From NCBI GenBank assembly GCA_035532115.1, contig DATKRO010000018.1, forward strand, positions 1 to 48,376: a stretch of DNA of 48,376 bases, read 5' to 3'. Position numbers and translations under genes: made by a program. Under the pieces are notes generated by a model. The model ran no database searches. It saw only the letters and a list, made by a program, of their open reading frames with translations, and was not told the origin of the DNA. Of the stretch, positions 28,109 to 37,128 are shown piece by piece. Position 1 is the first letter of the stretch. Each line of letters starts with the position of its first letter. This stretch comes from Acaudatibacter sp035532115. GTDB taxonomy: Bacteria > Pseudomonadota > Alphaproteobacteria > Caulobacterales > Caulobacteraceae.

Positions 28109-29248
28109 TCACGCGTCCAGCGGGACGAGGCGCGAGGCGTCCACCTGAACGCCGAGGGCTCGTCCCTTGAAAGGGTCGAAGAGGGTCTCGTCCGTGCCGG
28201 TGAGGATGGCCTGCAGACCGAGCGCCTCGATTTCTTCAGCGAGAGCGGCGCGCCGCAGTCCGTCCAGATGCGCGGCCACCTCGTCCAGCAACAATATAGG
28301 ATTCGGTTGCGATTTTGCACGCGAAAGCCGCGCCGCCTGGGCCAGAACCAGGTTGAGAATCAGGGCCTTCTGTTCGCCCGTGGAGCATTCCGCCGCCGGA
28401 CGGTCGCGGGGCCGGTGAATCACCTCCAGATCGGTGCGGTGCGGCCCGGCGAGAGAACGCCCGGCGGCGGCGTCGCGGGCGCGTCCGGCGGCCAGGGCGG
28501 CGGCGAGGGCGCCCTCCAGCTCGGCCAGATCGCGCCCCTGCCGCGCCATCTGGGCGATCTCGCCGGCGAGGCTGAGCGAAGCCTGGGGAAACGGGCGGTC
28601 GGCCCTTGAGTCGATCTCGGCCTGCAGGGCCTCCAGAGCGAAGGCGCGCGCCTCGGCCAGGCGCGCGCCGGACGCGGCCATACGCTGCTCCAGCGCGGCG
28701 AGCCACCCCGCATCGGCGCCGGGCTCGGCCAGCAGCCGCGACCGCTCGCGCATGGCCCGTTCGTAGACGGCGGCATGGACGGCGTGGATCGGCTCGGCGG
28801 CGAACACCAGCCGATCGAAGAACCGCCGCCGCTCGGCCGCGCCTTCCAGGAACAGCCGGTCCTGCGCCGGCGTCAACCAGATCGGCCGGACATGGTCGGC
28901 CAGCCGGCCTGGCGGCAGGGCCTCGCCGTCGATGCGCACCGTCCGCCGCGCCGCGCCGGCCATATCGACGCCGGAGCCGATGCGCCGGGTCGCCTCGTCC
29001 GTCTCGACTTCGGCGCTCACGGCCCAGGCCCGGCCCCCCGGTTCGCCCGGCAGGCGCCGCCCGAGTTCGGCGAGCGGCGCGCCGCGCATGCCGCGACCGG
29101 GCGAGAGCAGGCTGAGCGCCTCCAGGAGATTGGTCTTCCCGGCGCCGTTCGGCCCGAACAGAAAGGCGCTGCGGCCAAGGAGCGCCAGCTCGGCCCGCCG
29201 GTAGGAGCGGAAGTCGGTGAGCGTCAGCGTCTGAACGGCGGAGCGCAC
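28109..29248 (-). CDS. recF: DNA replication and repair protein RecF
   Basis: A 379-residue SMC/ABC-type ATPase that helps load RecA at gaps with RecO and RecR. TLTLTDFRSYRRAEL starts the family-typical N-terminus, with Walker A FLFGPNGAGKTNLLEALSLL at about residues 29-48. The ABC signature region is STGEQKALILNLVLAQA, Walker B is NPILLLDEVAAHLD, and TGTDETLFD is near the C-terminus. Size is normal. dnaN lies 147 bases upstream, leaving a gap with no recognised gene. The end abuts gyrB, so the two are translationally coupled. Confidence 0.97.
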   Translation of the reverse strand: MRSAVQTLTLTDFRSYRRAELALLGRSAFLFGPNGAGKTNLLEALSLLSPGRGMRGAPLAELGRRLPGEPGGRAWAVSAEVETDEATRRIGSGVDMAGAARRTVRIDGEALPPGRLADHVRPIWLTPAQDRLFLEGAAERRRFFDRLVFAAEPIHAVHAAVYERAMRERSRLLAEPGADAGWLAALEQRMAASGARLAEARAFALEALQAEIDSRADRPFPQASLSLAGEIAQMARQGRDLAELEGALAAALAAGRARDAAAGRSLAGPHRTDLEVIHRPRDRPAAECSTGEQKALILNLVLAQAARLSRAKSQPNPILLLDEVAAHLDGLRRAALAEEIEALGLQAILTGTDETLFDPFKGRALGVQVDASRLVPLDA

Positions 29249-29395
29249 GTCCTAGTCCGGAGACGAAGAGGGGGCGATGCTCACCGCCCGGCGTCGAGCG
29301 CGAGCCGAGAGGTCGGTGCGGCCGAGCTGGGTGCGCTGCATGCCTCAGACGAGGCTCGCCCGTCCCAGCTGAACAGGGAGCGAAGCACCCGACGC

Positions 29396-30532
29396 TCAGG
29401 CCCGCTGCGGCATCAGCACGTACTGCACGCCGGCGTCGGTGGGGTCGAGGACCAGGGCGGGGTCGAGCACGGTGACGCCGCTGTCGTGATCGGAGAAGCG
29501 GAACTCGACGATCTCGCCGCCGATCTGCGCCGTCACGTCGATGAGGAAGCGGGCGTTGAAGCCGATCTCGAAGGGCCGGCCATCGTAGTCCACCTCGAGT
29601 TCCTCCACCGCCTGGCCGGCGTCCATGTTGCGCACGGTGAGCGTCATGCGGCCGGTCTCGACGGAAAGCCTCACGCCGCGACTGCGTTCGGTGGAGATGG
29701 TGGCGACGCGATCGACGGCGGCGCCGAAGAGCGCCTTGTCCACCGTCATCACCCGCTTGTTTTCGCGCGGGATCACCCGGTCGTAAGGCGGGAAGGCGCC
29801 GTCGATCACCTTGGAGGTCATCGCCGCGCGGTCGAAGTTGAAACGGACCTTCTGGGCGCTGACGCCCATGACGATGCTCTCGCCGGCGTCGTCGAGCAGG
29901 CGCCGCACCTCGCCGATGGTCTTGCGCGGGATGATGACGCCGGGCGCGCCGGCATAGCCCTCCGGCGCCGGCATCTCGGCCAGCGCCATGCGATGGCTGT
30001 CCGTCGCCACCGCCCGCAGCTTCTGCACCCCCTCCTCGACCACCAGATGCAGATAGAGGCCGTTCAGATAATAGCGGGTCTCCTCGGTGGAGATGGCGAA
30101 TCGGGTCTTGTCGATCAGCCGGATGAGGTCGCCGGTGTCGAGGCCGATCGGCGCCGAAAGGCCATCCGACGACATCACCGGAAAGTCGCCGGCGGGCAGG
30201 ATCGGCAGGTTGAAGCGCGAGCGGCCGGCCTGGACCTGCAGGCGCGGATCCTCGCCCGTATAGCTCAGCGAGACATCGGCGCCCTCGGGGAGCTTGCGGA
30301 CGATCTCGTAGAGGGTGTGGGCCGGCGCGGTGATCTGGCCGGGGCTCTCGATGCGCGCCGGGCACTCATCGGTGATCTCCATGTCGAGATCGGTGGCCGA
30401 GAGCGCGACCGCGCCCTGGCCGGCGCTGACGAGCACGTTGGAGAGGATCGGGATGGTGTTGCGCCGCTCCACCACGCTCTGCACGTGCCCCAGCGCCTTC
30501 ATCAGCGCCGCCCGCTCGATGGTCAGCTTCAT
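29396..30532 (-). CDS. dnaN: DNA polymerase III beta subunit (sliding clamp)
   Basis: A 378-residue ring-forming processivity clamp. The start MKLTIERAALMKALGHVQSV and the following VVERRNTIPILSNVLV are strongly conserved in DnaN. Three repeated clamp domains of about 125 residues are present, and the end VQYVLMPQRA corresponds to the conserved C-terminal YVLMPMR segment that lines the peptide-binding pocket. The gene heads a minus-strand run dnaN-recF-gyrB. dnaA, often first in this block in other bacteria, is not here; grpE lies 124 bases upstream instead. This separation is common in alphaproteobacteria. Confidence 0.98.
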   Translation of the reverse strand: MKLTIERAALMKALGHVQSVVERRNTIPILSNVLVSAGQGAVALSATDLDMEITDECPARIESPGQITAPAHTLYEIVRKLPEGADVSLSYTGEDPRLQVQAGRSRFNLPILPAGDFPVMSSDGLSAPIGLDTGDLIRLIDKTRFAISTEETRYYLNGLYLHLVVEEGVQKLRAVATDSHRMALAEMPAPEGYAGAPGVIIPRKTIGEVRRLLDDAGESIVMGVSAQKVRFNFDRAAMTSKVIDGAFPPYDRVIPRENKRVMTVDKALFGAAVDRVATISTERSRGVRLSVETGRMTLTVRNMDAGQAVEELEVDYDGRPFEIGFNARFLIDVTAQIGGEIVEFRFSDHDSGVTVLDPALVLDPTDAGVQYVLMPQRA

Positions 30533-30656
30533 CCAGGTCCAATCCCGCTAGTGCGGCGCGGCCCCGCGCCCCCCGCCGCTCGATGTGGACGGCGGAGATT
30601 AGAGGAAACCGCGCGGCGAGGAAGAGCCTAGAGCGAGGCTCGGGCCTGTCCTTCAT

Positions 30657-31283
30657 TCAGGCCTTGGTGTCCACCGACGCGCCCGGATCGGCGTCCTCGG
30701 CCGTGGCGTAGGGGTTCTGGGCGGTCGGCTCGACGGCCTGCGCGGCGGGCCCGCCGCGCGCGGCGACGATCACGAGCGCGGGACGCAGCAGCCGTCCGAA
30801 CAGCTCGTAGCCAGGCTGGATCACCTGAACGACGCCGCCGCCGCCGACGTCCTCGGCGGGCTGCTCCTGCATCGCCTGGTGCTGATGCGGATCGAACCTG
30901 GCGCCCCTGGGCGGGTCGATCTGCTTCAGGCCATTGCGCTCGAAGGCGGCCATCAGCTCCTTCTCGGTCATCTCGAGACCGACGGCGAGGTTCTTGACCA
31001 GGGGGTCGCCGGCGTCCTTGGGGGCGTGCAGCATGGCGCGCTGCAGATTGTCGGCCACGCCCAGAAGGTCGCGGGCGAACTTCTGGATGGCGTAGGCGCG
31101 CGCGTCGTTGGCCTCGCGCTCGGTGCGGCGCCGGGTGTTCTCGGCGTCGGCGGCGACGCGCAGCACCTGGTCCTTCAGCTTGGCGTTCTCGGCCCGCAAC
31201 GCCTCCAGCTCGTCGGCGGCGACGCCGGCCCGCGTCGCTTCGGGTTCTGCATCCTGGCCGTCCAGCGGCGTCTCTTCGCTCAT
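30657..31283 (-). CDS. grpE: Co-chaperone GrpE (DnaK nucleotide exchange factor)
   Basis: A 208-residue protein. The ATG at 31283 (MSEETPLDGQDAEPEATRAG) is chosen; a start five codons earlier is possible. A long coiled coil covers about residues 30-75 (LEALRAENAKLKDQVLRVAA), with ENTRRRTEREANDARAYAIQ matching the conserved NxRRRxERE segment. The dimer head holds LLGVADNLQRAM and GLKQIDPPRGARFDPHQHQA, and the beta domain has VVQVIQPGYELFGRLLRPA. These are the GrpE signature elements. A disordered acidic C-terminal tail of about 35 residues follows. The gene lies 15 bases after hrcA, so the two form a heat-shock operon. Confidence 0.97.
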   Translation of the reverse strand: MSEETPLDGQDAEPEATRAGVAADELEALRAENAKLKDQVLRVAADAENTRRRTEREANDARAYAIQKFARDLLGVADNLQRAMLHAPKDAGDPLVKNLAVGLEMTEKELMAAFERNGLKQIDPPRGARFDPHQHQAMQEQPAEDVGGGGVVQVIQPGYELFGRLLRPALVIVAARGGPAAQAVEPTAQNPYATAEDADPGASVDTKA

Positions 31284-31298
31284 GCGTCCTGCTTGCAT

Positions 31299-32378
31299 TC
31301 ATCCGTCCATGATCCGCCCCAGCGCCCGCGCCGTGTAGTCGACGAGCGGGATCACCCGGGCGTAGTTCAGCCGGGCCGGGCCGATCACCCCGATCGCGCC
31401 CAGCACCTTCTGGCGACCCGACATATAGGGAGCGGCGATGACGGCGGAACCCGAAAGCGAGAACAGCCGCGTCTCCGAGCCGATGAAGATGCGCACCCCT
31501 TCGGCGTCGCGCACCAGATCGAGCAGCGAGATCAGCTGCTCCTTCTGCTCGAGATCGTCGAACAGCATGCGCACGCGCTCGAGATCGGCCAGGGTCTCCG
31601 GATCGCCGAGCAGGTTGGCCCGGCCGCGGACGATGAGCGCCCGGCCCACGTCCTCGCCGCCGCCCCAGGCCGCCAGCCCGTCCTCGACCAGACGGGCGCC
31701 CGCCACGTCGAGCTCGCGCCGCGCGCGCTCCAGGTCGCGGCCGACCTCCACCCTGGCCTCGGCGAGGGTGCGCCCGCGCAGGCGCGCGCTGAGGAAATTG
31801 GAGGCTTCCTGGAGGGCCGCGGGGGTGACCCCGGCCGGACGGCGCATCAGCCGGTTCTCTACCTGGCCATCGTCGAAGACCATGATCACCAGCGCCTGAT
31901 CGGAGCTCAGGGCGACGATCTCGACGTGCTTGACCCCCGCCTCGCGCGACGGCGCCACCACGACGCCGGCGCCCCCGGCGAGGCCGGAAAGGATCGCGCC
32001 CGCCTCGTTCAGCGCGTCGTCGAGGGAGCGTCCGTGCGCCGAGAGCCTGGCCTCGATGCTGCGCTGCTCCTCCTCGGCCAGATCGCCCACCTCGAGCAGT
32101 CCGTCGACGAAGAGGCGCAGGCCCAGATGCGTCGGAAAGCGTCCGGCGCTGACGTGGGGCGCGTTCAGCAGCCCCAGTTCGGTGAGATCCTGCATGGTGT
32201 TGCGGATCGACGCCGGCGACAGCGCCACCCCGGCGCGCGAAATGGTGCGCGAGCCCACCGGGTCGCCGGTCTCGAGGTAGGTCTCGACGATGCGGCGGAA
32301 GATGTCGCGGGCGCGCGAATCCAGCTCCGCCAGGCTGGCGCCCTTCGCGATGGAACTGCCGAAGATCGGGTTGGTCAT
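31299..32378 (-). CDS. hrcA: Heat-inducible transcription repressor HrcA
   Basis: A 359-residue repressor that binds CIRCE operators to control chaperone genes. The N-terminal winged helix includes ARDIFRRIVETYLETGDPVG, then SRTISRAGVALSPASIRNTM, the family DNA-recognition segment. Central GAF-like and inserted dimerization domains follow, and the C-terminal ARLNYARVIPLVDYTARALG is highly conserved. grpE follows in the same operon. I found no CIRCE inverted repeat in the 65 bases before hrcA, so autoregulation by CIRCE is not supported here. The gene is divergent from rph. Confidence 0.97.
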   Translation of the reverse strand: MTNPIFGSSIAKGASLAELDSRARDIFRRIVETYLETGDPVGSRTISRAGVALSPASIRNTMQDLTELGLLNAPHVSAGRFPTHLGLRLFVDGLLEVGDLAEEEQRSIEARLSAHGRSLDDALNEAGAILSGLAGGAGVVVAPSREAGVKHVEIVALSSDQALVIMVFDDGQVENRLMRRPAGVTPAALQEASNFLSARLRGRTLAEARVEVGRDLERARRELDVAGARLVEDGLAAWGGGEDVGRALIVRGRANLLGDPETLADLERVRMLFDDLEQKEQLISLLDLVRDAEGVRIFIGSETRLFSLSGSAVIAAPYMSGRQKVLGAIGVIGPARLNYARVIPLVDYTARALGRIMDG

Positions 32379-32443
32379 GGACGCGTCCGTTCCGATTTAG
32401 GATAAGCGCCGGCCGGTGGGGCGCAAGCGGGGCGAGGTCGGCA

Positions 32444-33163
32444 ATGGCGACGAGACCATCGGGACGGGCGGCGGACGAACTGCGCGCCGTGGCGCTGGAG
32501 ACGGCGGTGAACCGCTATGCCGAGGGCTCGTGCCTGGTCTCGTTCGGCCACACGCGCGTCCTCGTCACCGCCAGCCTCGGCGAGAGCGTGCCGCCGTTCC
32601 TGCGCGGGCGCGGCCAGGGCTGGGTCACCGCCGAGTACGGCATGCTTCCCCGGGCCACCCATACGCGCGGTCGCCGCGAGGCCGCGGAGGGCCGCCAGTC
32701 CGGGCGCAGCCAGGAGATCCAGCGCCTGATCGGCCGGTCCTTGCGCGCGGTGACCAACCTCAAGGCGCTGGGCGAGCGCCAGATCATCCTCGACTGCGAC
32801 GTCATCCAGGCCGACGGCGGCACGCGCACCGCCGCGATCACCGGGGCCTGGGTGGCTCTCAGGCTCGCCACCCGCTGGCTGAAGGACGAAGGGGTCATCG
32901 CCGCCGACCCGATCCTCGACCACGTCGCCGCCGTCTCCTGCGGGGTGCATCGCGACGCGCCCGTTCTCGATCTCGATTACGAGGAGGACAGCGCCGCCGA
33001 GGCCGACGCCAACTTCGTCCTCACCGGCGCCGGCGACATCGTCGAGATCCAGGCCACCGGCGAGCGCCGCGGCTTCACCCGGCCCGAGTTCGAGGCGCTT
33101 TTCGGCCTGGCGCAGGCCGGCATCGCCGAGCTGATCGGCCTGCAGCAGCGGGCGGTGGCGTGA
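32444..33163 (+). CDS. rph: Ribonuclease PH
   Basis: A 239-residue phosphorolytic 3' exonuclease that trims tRNA precursors and degrades structured RNA. The start MATRPSGRAADELR is followed by CLVSFGHTRVLVTASLGESV and the RNA-binding Arg-rich GMLPRATHTRGRREAAEGRQ. SGRSQEIQRLIGRSLRA is the phosphate-binding region and LDCDVIQADGGTRTAAITGA is the catalytic Asp block. All are standard for RNase PH hexamers, and length is normal. GAGG lies seven bases before the ATG. rph and hrcA are back to back, a frequent arrangement in alphaproteobacteria. Confidence 0.98.
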   Translation: MATRPSGRAADELRAVALETAVNRYAEGSCLVSFGHTRVLVTASLGESVPPFLRGRGQGWVTAEYGMLPRATHTRGRREAAEGRQSGRSQEIQRLIGRSLRAVTNLKALGERQIILDCDVIQADGGTRTAAITGAWVALRLATRWLKDEGVIAADPILDHVAAVSCGVHRDAPVLDLDYEEDSAAEADANFVLTGAGDIVEIQATGERRGFTRPEFEALFGLAQAGIAELIGLQQRAVA

Positions 33164-33230
33164 GGCGGCGGAGCGGCGGTAGTGTCTCGGCTCGACATTC
33201 CCCGCCGCTGGGGAGACGAAGGCCCGTCGA

Positions 33231-33671
33231 ATGATCCGCGCCGCCTGCCACTGCGGAGCCGTCCGCTTCGAGGTTGCCGAACCCCCGGAATGGGTGCTCG
33301 ACTGCAACTGCACGCTCTGTCGCAAGTACGGCGGCCTCTGGACCTATTTCCACGGCCCTGAGGGGCAGGCGAAGCTGCTGGCGACGCCAGACCCGGCCGC
33401 GACCGAGGCCTATGCGTGGCAGGACGGCGACATCGCCTACCGCCGGTGCAGAACCTGCGGCTGCATCACCCACTACGAGTCGGCGAAGGCAGACCCGCCT
33501 GTCATCGTGGCTCTCAACTGCCGAATGATGGCCGGGCTCGATCCCGCGAAGGTTCGTATCCGTCGCATCGACAACAGCCATTGCGGCTTCTTCTGGACCC
33601 GGCCCGACGAGCCCGTGATCCCCGGTCGCCATCCGCCGATGCCCCCGCCCCGTCTCCAGGACTGGCGTTAG
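33231..33671 (+). CDS. GFA family zinc protein (Gfa/CENP-V domain)
   Basis: A 146-residue protein with the single-domain GFA fold. Zinc ligands are seen as ACHCGAVRFE (Cys-x-Cys), LDCNCTLCRKYGG and RRCRTCGCITHYES. This is the pattern of glutathione-dependent formaldehyde-activating enzyme homologues; most of these small members have no proven activity, so formaldehyde handling is only a possibility. WTRPDEPVIPGRHPPMPPPR forms the C-terminus. It lies 67 bases after rph on the same strand and might be cotranscribed with it. Confidence 0.88.
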   Translation: MIRAACHCGAVRFEVAEPPEWVLDCNCTLCRKYGGLWTYFHGPEGQAKLLATPDPAATEAYAWQDGDIAYRRCRTCGCITHYESAKADPPVIVALNCRMMAGLDPAKVRIRRIDNSHCGFFWTRPDEPVIPGRHPPMPPPRLQDWR

Positions 33672-33801
33672 GTCCCGCAGGCGCTCCGGCGCCCGACCGG
33701 GCTAGCGCGGTGAACGCCGGCCGCGGAATCGTCCAGATCGAGACGTCGCCGCCATTGAAGGCGCCTTTTCTCATTGTGATTGCACAGCTAGTCTTTTCGC
33801 C

Positions 33802-35589
33802 ATGTGGCGAAGATGGATCGTCCTTTCACTCGTGCTCGCGGGATTGGCTGCCCCCGGCGGGCCGGCCTTTGCGGCCTGCGTGCTTGGCAAGGTCGGAGAG
33901 CTGGCGGTGACCATGGCCGGCCTCACGCCCACCATCTCGGCCAAGATCGACGGTCGTCCGTTGAAAATGGTCGTCGACACCGGCGCCTTCTTCAGCATGC
34001 TGACGCCGCAGGCCGCCGTCCGGCTCGGCCTGAAGGTGGTGCCGACGCCCGCCGACATGGGCGATTACATCGAGGGCCTCGGCGGCCCCCAGCGCGTCGG
34101 CGTCGCCACCGCCAAGAGCTTCACCCTGATGGGCGACTCCTTTCACGATGCTGATTTCACCGTCGGCGCCCCTCAGCTCGGCGGCTGGACCGACGGACTG
34201 CTGGGCGAGAACATCCTGGGCTACGCCGACGTCGAACTCGACCTCGCCAACGGCGTGATCCGCCTCTTCAAGCCGGAGGGCTGCAACGACGACGTGGACC
34301 TCGCCTATTGGGCGCCCGCCGGCGGCTATTCGAGCATCCGCATCCAGCCGGCGACGGCGCCGATGTACGAGATCGTCGGCCACGTGCAGGTCAACGGCCA
34401 CGACATGCGGGCGGTCTTCGACACCGGCGCGGGCCGCTCGTACATCACCCGCCGCGCCGCCCGCGAGGCCGGCGTGACGACGCAGAGCCCGGGCGTGCGC
34501 GCCGGCGGCGTCGGCGGCGGCATCGGCCGGCGCCCGTTCGAGACCTGGATCGCGCCGTTCCGCAGCTTCCGGATCGGCGACGAGAAGGTCGAGAATACCG
34601 AACTGCGCATCGGCGGCGCCAGCATCGCCGACGCCGACATGCTGATCGGCGCCGACTTCTTCCTGTCGCACCGCGTCTACATCTCCAACAGCCAGCATCG
34701 GCTGTATTTCTCCTATCTCGGCGGGCCGGTGTTCAGGTTGTCGCCCGCTCCCGGCGCCGCGCCCATGCCCGCGCCGCCGCCGGCTGCGGCGTCCGCGACA
34801 CCCATTCCAGGCGCGCCGGACGACGCGCCCATGACCGCGGGCGCCTTCGGCCGCCGCGGCGCGGCCTTCGCCGCGCGCCGCGACTATGCCGACGCCATCG
34901 CCGATTTCACCCGCGCCGCGGCCATGGCGCCGGCGGATCCGCGGTTCCTCTACCAGCGGGCGCTTGCCCGGTTCGCCGAGCATCAGCCGGCGCTCGCCCG
35001 GTCCGATCTCGACGCGGCGCTGACGCTGAAGCCGCATTACGCCGACGCCCTGATGGCGCGCGCCGACCTGCGGCTGGCGGCCCACGACGGCGCTGGCGCC
35101 CGCGCCGATTTCGACGCCGCCGAGCGGCTCGATCCGACGCTGCGTCTGCGCGCGGCCGAGACCTATCTGGCGCAGGGCGATTTCGAACCCGCCATCGTCG
35201 AGTTCGACGCCTGGATCGCCGCCAATCCCAAGGGCGCCCTCTCGCCGGCGGCGTTCAACGGACGTTGCTGGGCGCGGGCGCTCTGGGGCCACGACCTGAA
35301 CGCGGCGCTGGCCGACTGCGACGAGGCGTTGCGGCTGGGTCCGCACGTCTCCAGCTTCCTCGACAGCCGCGGCCTGGTGAATCTGCGGCTGAGGCGCTTC
35401 GACGACGCCATCGCCGATTACGACCGATCCCTGCGACTCCAGCCCAAGAACCCCTGGTCGCTCTACGGCCGCGGCCTCGCCAGGCTCGAGGATGGCCAGA
35501 AGGCCGCGGGCGAGGCCGATCTGGTCGCCGCCGAGGCGCTCGACCCGAAGCTGGCCGGCAAGGCCAGGCAGTACGGCCTCGCGCCCTGA
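33802..35589 (+). CDS. Exported tandem retropepsin-like aspartic protease with TPR domain
   Basis: A 595-residue protein with a Sec signal peptide (MWRRWIVLSLVLAGLAAPGG, cleavage near AFAAC; the Cys at 26 hints at but does not prove a lipoprotein). Two clan AA protease-like domains follow: MVVDTGAFFSMLTP (Asp59) and AVFDTGAGRSYITR (Asp207), each with a later ILG or LIGADFF flap/psi-loop element. A Pro/Ala linker (about 315-345) leads to roughly seven tetratricopeptide repeats, as in RGAAFAARRDYADAIADFTR and DDAIADYDRSLRLQPKNPWS. The two Asp motifs could form one active site within a single chain. The target is unknown; a periplasmic location is inferred. Confidence 0.82.
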   Translation: MWRRWIVLSLVLAGLAAPGGPAFAACVLGKVGELAVTMAGLTPTISAKIDGRPLKMVVDTGAFFSMLTPQAAVRLGLKVVPTPADMGDYIEGLGGPQRVGVATAKSFTLMGDSFHDADFTVGAPQLGGWTDGLLGENILGYADVELDLANGVIRLFKPEGCNDDVDLAYWAPAGGYSSIRIQPATAPMYEIVGHVQVNGHDMRAVFDTGAGRSYITRRAAREAGVTTQSPGVRAGGVGGGIGRRPFETWIAPFRSFRIGDEKVENTELRIGGASIADADMLIGADFFLSHRVYISNSQHRLYFSYLGGPVFRLSPAPGAAPMPAPPPAAASATPIPGAPDDAPMTAGAFGRRGAAFAARRDYADAIADFTRAAAMAPADPRFLYQRALARFAEHQPALARSDLDAALTLKPHYADALMARADLRLAAHDGAGARADFDAAERLDPTLRLRAAETYLAQGDFEPAIVEFDAWIAANPKGALSPAAFNGRCWARALWGHDLNAALADCDEALRLGPHVSSFLDSRGLVNLRLRRFDDAIADYDRSLRLQPKNPWSLYGRGLARLEDGQKAAGEADLVAAEALDPKLAGKARQYGLAP

Positions 35590-35593
35590 CCCT

Positions 35594-36226
35594 TCAGCCC
35601 GCCGCCTGGGCCTGGGCGATGAGGGCGTCGTCGATCTCGCGCGCCCGGACGGCGGCCGGGCGCGCCTGCAGGCGCTCGCTATAGCGCTGCAGCGTCGGCC
35701 TGGGCTCGATGACGCCGAACTGCATGCCCCAGCCGACGTGCGCGCCGAAAAAGACGTCGGCGGCGCTGAACCGGTCGCCGAGAATGTAGTCGCGTCCGGC
35801 GATGGCGCTCTCGAGCCCCGTCATCAAGTCCGCGAGGTCGCCCCAGCCGAGCATGCGCCTGTGCTCGGGCTTGACCTCGGCGCCGAGCGCGCGCGCCGCC
35901 ATCGCCCCCTCCACGGGGCCGGCGGCGAAGAACATCCAGCGAAAGTAGGCGCCGCGCCGCGCATCGCCGGGGGGCGGCGCCAGGCCGGCCTGCGGGAAGG
36001 CGTCGGCGAGATAGGCGCAGATGGCGCCGGTCTCGGTCACCACTACCTCGCCGTGCCGGATCGCCGGGACCTTGCCCATGGGGTTGATCGCCAGATAGGC
36101 CGGCGCCTTCATCGTCGCCGCGTCGAGAATCTCGGCCCGGTATGGCCGGCCCAGCTCCTCCAGCATCCAGCGCACGATCCGGCCGCGGGACATGGGCATG
36201 GTGTAGAAAACGATCTCGTCCGACAT
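35594..36226 (-). CDS. Glutathione S-transferase family protein
   Basis: A 210-residue cytosolic two-domain protein. The thioredoxin-like N-terminal domain runs IVFYTMPMSRGRIVRWMLEE, with Ser or Tyr near the start as candidate catalytic residues, the conserved NPMGKVPAI cis-proline segment, and VTETGAICAYLAD for the glutathione gamma-glutamyl site. The helical C-terminal domain includes YILGDRFSAADVFFGAHVGW, the N-capping-box motif of GSTs. Substrate is unknown. gshB, which makes glutathione, lies 7 kb away in the same window. The gene converges on the protease gene with four bases between stops. Confidence 0.92.
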   Translation of the reverse strand: MSDEIVFYTMPMSRGRIVRWMLEELGRPYRAEILDAATMKAPAYLAINPMGKVPAIRHGEVVVTETGAICAYLADAFPQAGLAPPPGDARRGAYFRWMFFAAGPVEGAMAARALGAEVKPEHRRMLGWGDLADLMTGLESAIAGRDYILGDRFSAADVFFGAHVGWGMQFGVIEPRPTLQRYSERLQARPAAVRAREIDDALIAQAQAAG

Positions 36227-36320
36227 GGTGGGGTCCTTCCTGCTCTCGTCGAGCCCCGCGTCTGGGGCGAGGCCCGGTTACGCCATCACGCTGTCAGCGT
36301 ACCGTCAGCAGCGCCGGGGT

Positions 36321-36560
36321 TCACTCCTCCATCTCCGGTCCGTCGTCGTCGGGCGGCCCCGGCTCGAAGGCGACCAGATCGCCGGGCTGGCAGTTCAGCT
36401 CGCGGCAGAGCGCGTCGAGGGTGGAAAAGCGGATGGCGCGCGCCTTGCCCGTCTTCAGGATCGAGAGATTGGCGATGGTCACGCCGACCCGGTCGGCGAG
36501 TTCGGTGAGCGACATGCGCCTGGCCAACAGCACGCGGTCGAGGTGGACGCGGATCGGCAC
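36321..36560 (-). CDS. XRE-family regulator (YozG/HTH_26 type)
   Basis: A 79-residue DNA-binding protein. The helix-turn-helix spans about residues 15-62: MSLTELADRVGVTIANLSIL and KTGKARAIRFSTLDALCREL, then NCQPGDLVAFEP. This short form, with the KxGK(A)xAIRFxTLxxLC pattern, is the YozG-type regulator commonly encoded next to DUF2975 membrane proteins. The acidic C-terminus (DDDGPEMEE) is not part of the domain. The gene lies 15 bases downstream of the DUF2975 gene, so it is probably in the same operon and may repress it. Confidence 0.9.
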   Translation of the reverse strand: MPIRVHLDRVLLARRMSLTELADRVGVTIANLSILKTGKARAIRFSTLDALCRELNCQPGDLVAFEPGPPDDDGPEMEE

Positions 36561-36575
36561 CTGCCCCCTGCCCGC

Positions 36576-37109
36576 CTAGATGGTCAGTTCGGAATCGCGA
36601 CGCAGCCGCGCGCCCTCGCGGAACACCTCGGCGAGCACGATCACCACCAGCACCGCGAACCACGCGGTGAGATTGACGCCGTCGCCCGCGAACGGGCGCT
36701 CATGCAGGATGAACCGGTCGATGGCGCCGAAGAGGTAGCGGTCGATCTCCAGCAGCGCCAGCACCAGGCCGACGACGCGCAACCGGCGCACGTTGTCGGG
36801 GTGGAACGGATCGCCCGCGGTCATGGTGCCGAACACCCGCCGCAGCCGCTGCACGATGACGAGGACGCCGATCAGGTAGAGTTCCGCCCCCGCCAGCATC
36901 AGGGCGGCGACCGGGCCGGGTCCATGGCCCATGACCCGCACTTCGGCGGCGATCGGCGCCGGCAGGATGGCGGTGTCGAAGCTGACCAGCAGCAGTCCCA
37001 GAATGCCCACGGCGAACAAGACCGCGAACACCCAAAGGACGTAGTTGAAGACGTCGAGAATGACCTTCAGGAAGCTCGAGACCGAGCCTGGCCCCAGCGC
37101 GCGAAACAT
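36576..37109 (-). CDS. DUF2975 membrane protein
   Basis: A 177-residue inner-membrane protein. The ATG at 37109 is chosen because a GGAGGT ribosome site lies just before it; the longer frame to 37166 crosses the hairpin. Four membrane helices are visible (about residues 17-38, 64-88, 105-125 and 145-165), with the loop VFGTMTAGDPFHPDNVRRLR between the second and third, a DUF2975 hallmark. Family function is unknown. It is paired with the XRE regulator that follows. A 36-residue membrane peptide is encoded 91 bases upstream on the same strand. Confidence 0.85.
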   Translation of the reverse strand: MFRALGPGSVSSFLKVILDVFNYVLWVFAVLFAVGILGLLLVSFDTAILPAPIAAEVRVMGHGPGPVAALMLAGAELYLIGVLVIVQRLRRVFGTMTAGDPFHPDNVRRLRVVGLVLALLEIDRYLFGAIDRFILHERPFAGDGVNLTAWFAVLVVIVLAEVFREGARLRRDSELTI

Positions 37110-37128
37110 CGAGACCTCCAGACGCGAA

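Noticed and set aside
25679..28609. 976-residue reading frame antisense to gyrB and recF
   Set aside because: It is a shadow of the gyrB and recF codons on the other strand in GC-rich DNA; it has no domain pattern or ribosome site.
32379..32443. Possible CIRCE operator before hrcA
   Set aside because: No TTAGCACTC - 9 bases - GAGTGCTAA or close variant is present between hrcA and rph or near grpE.
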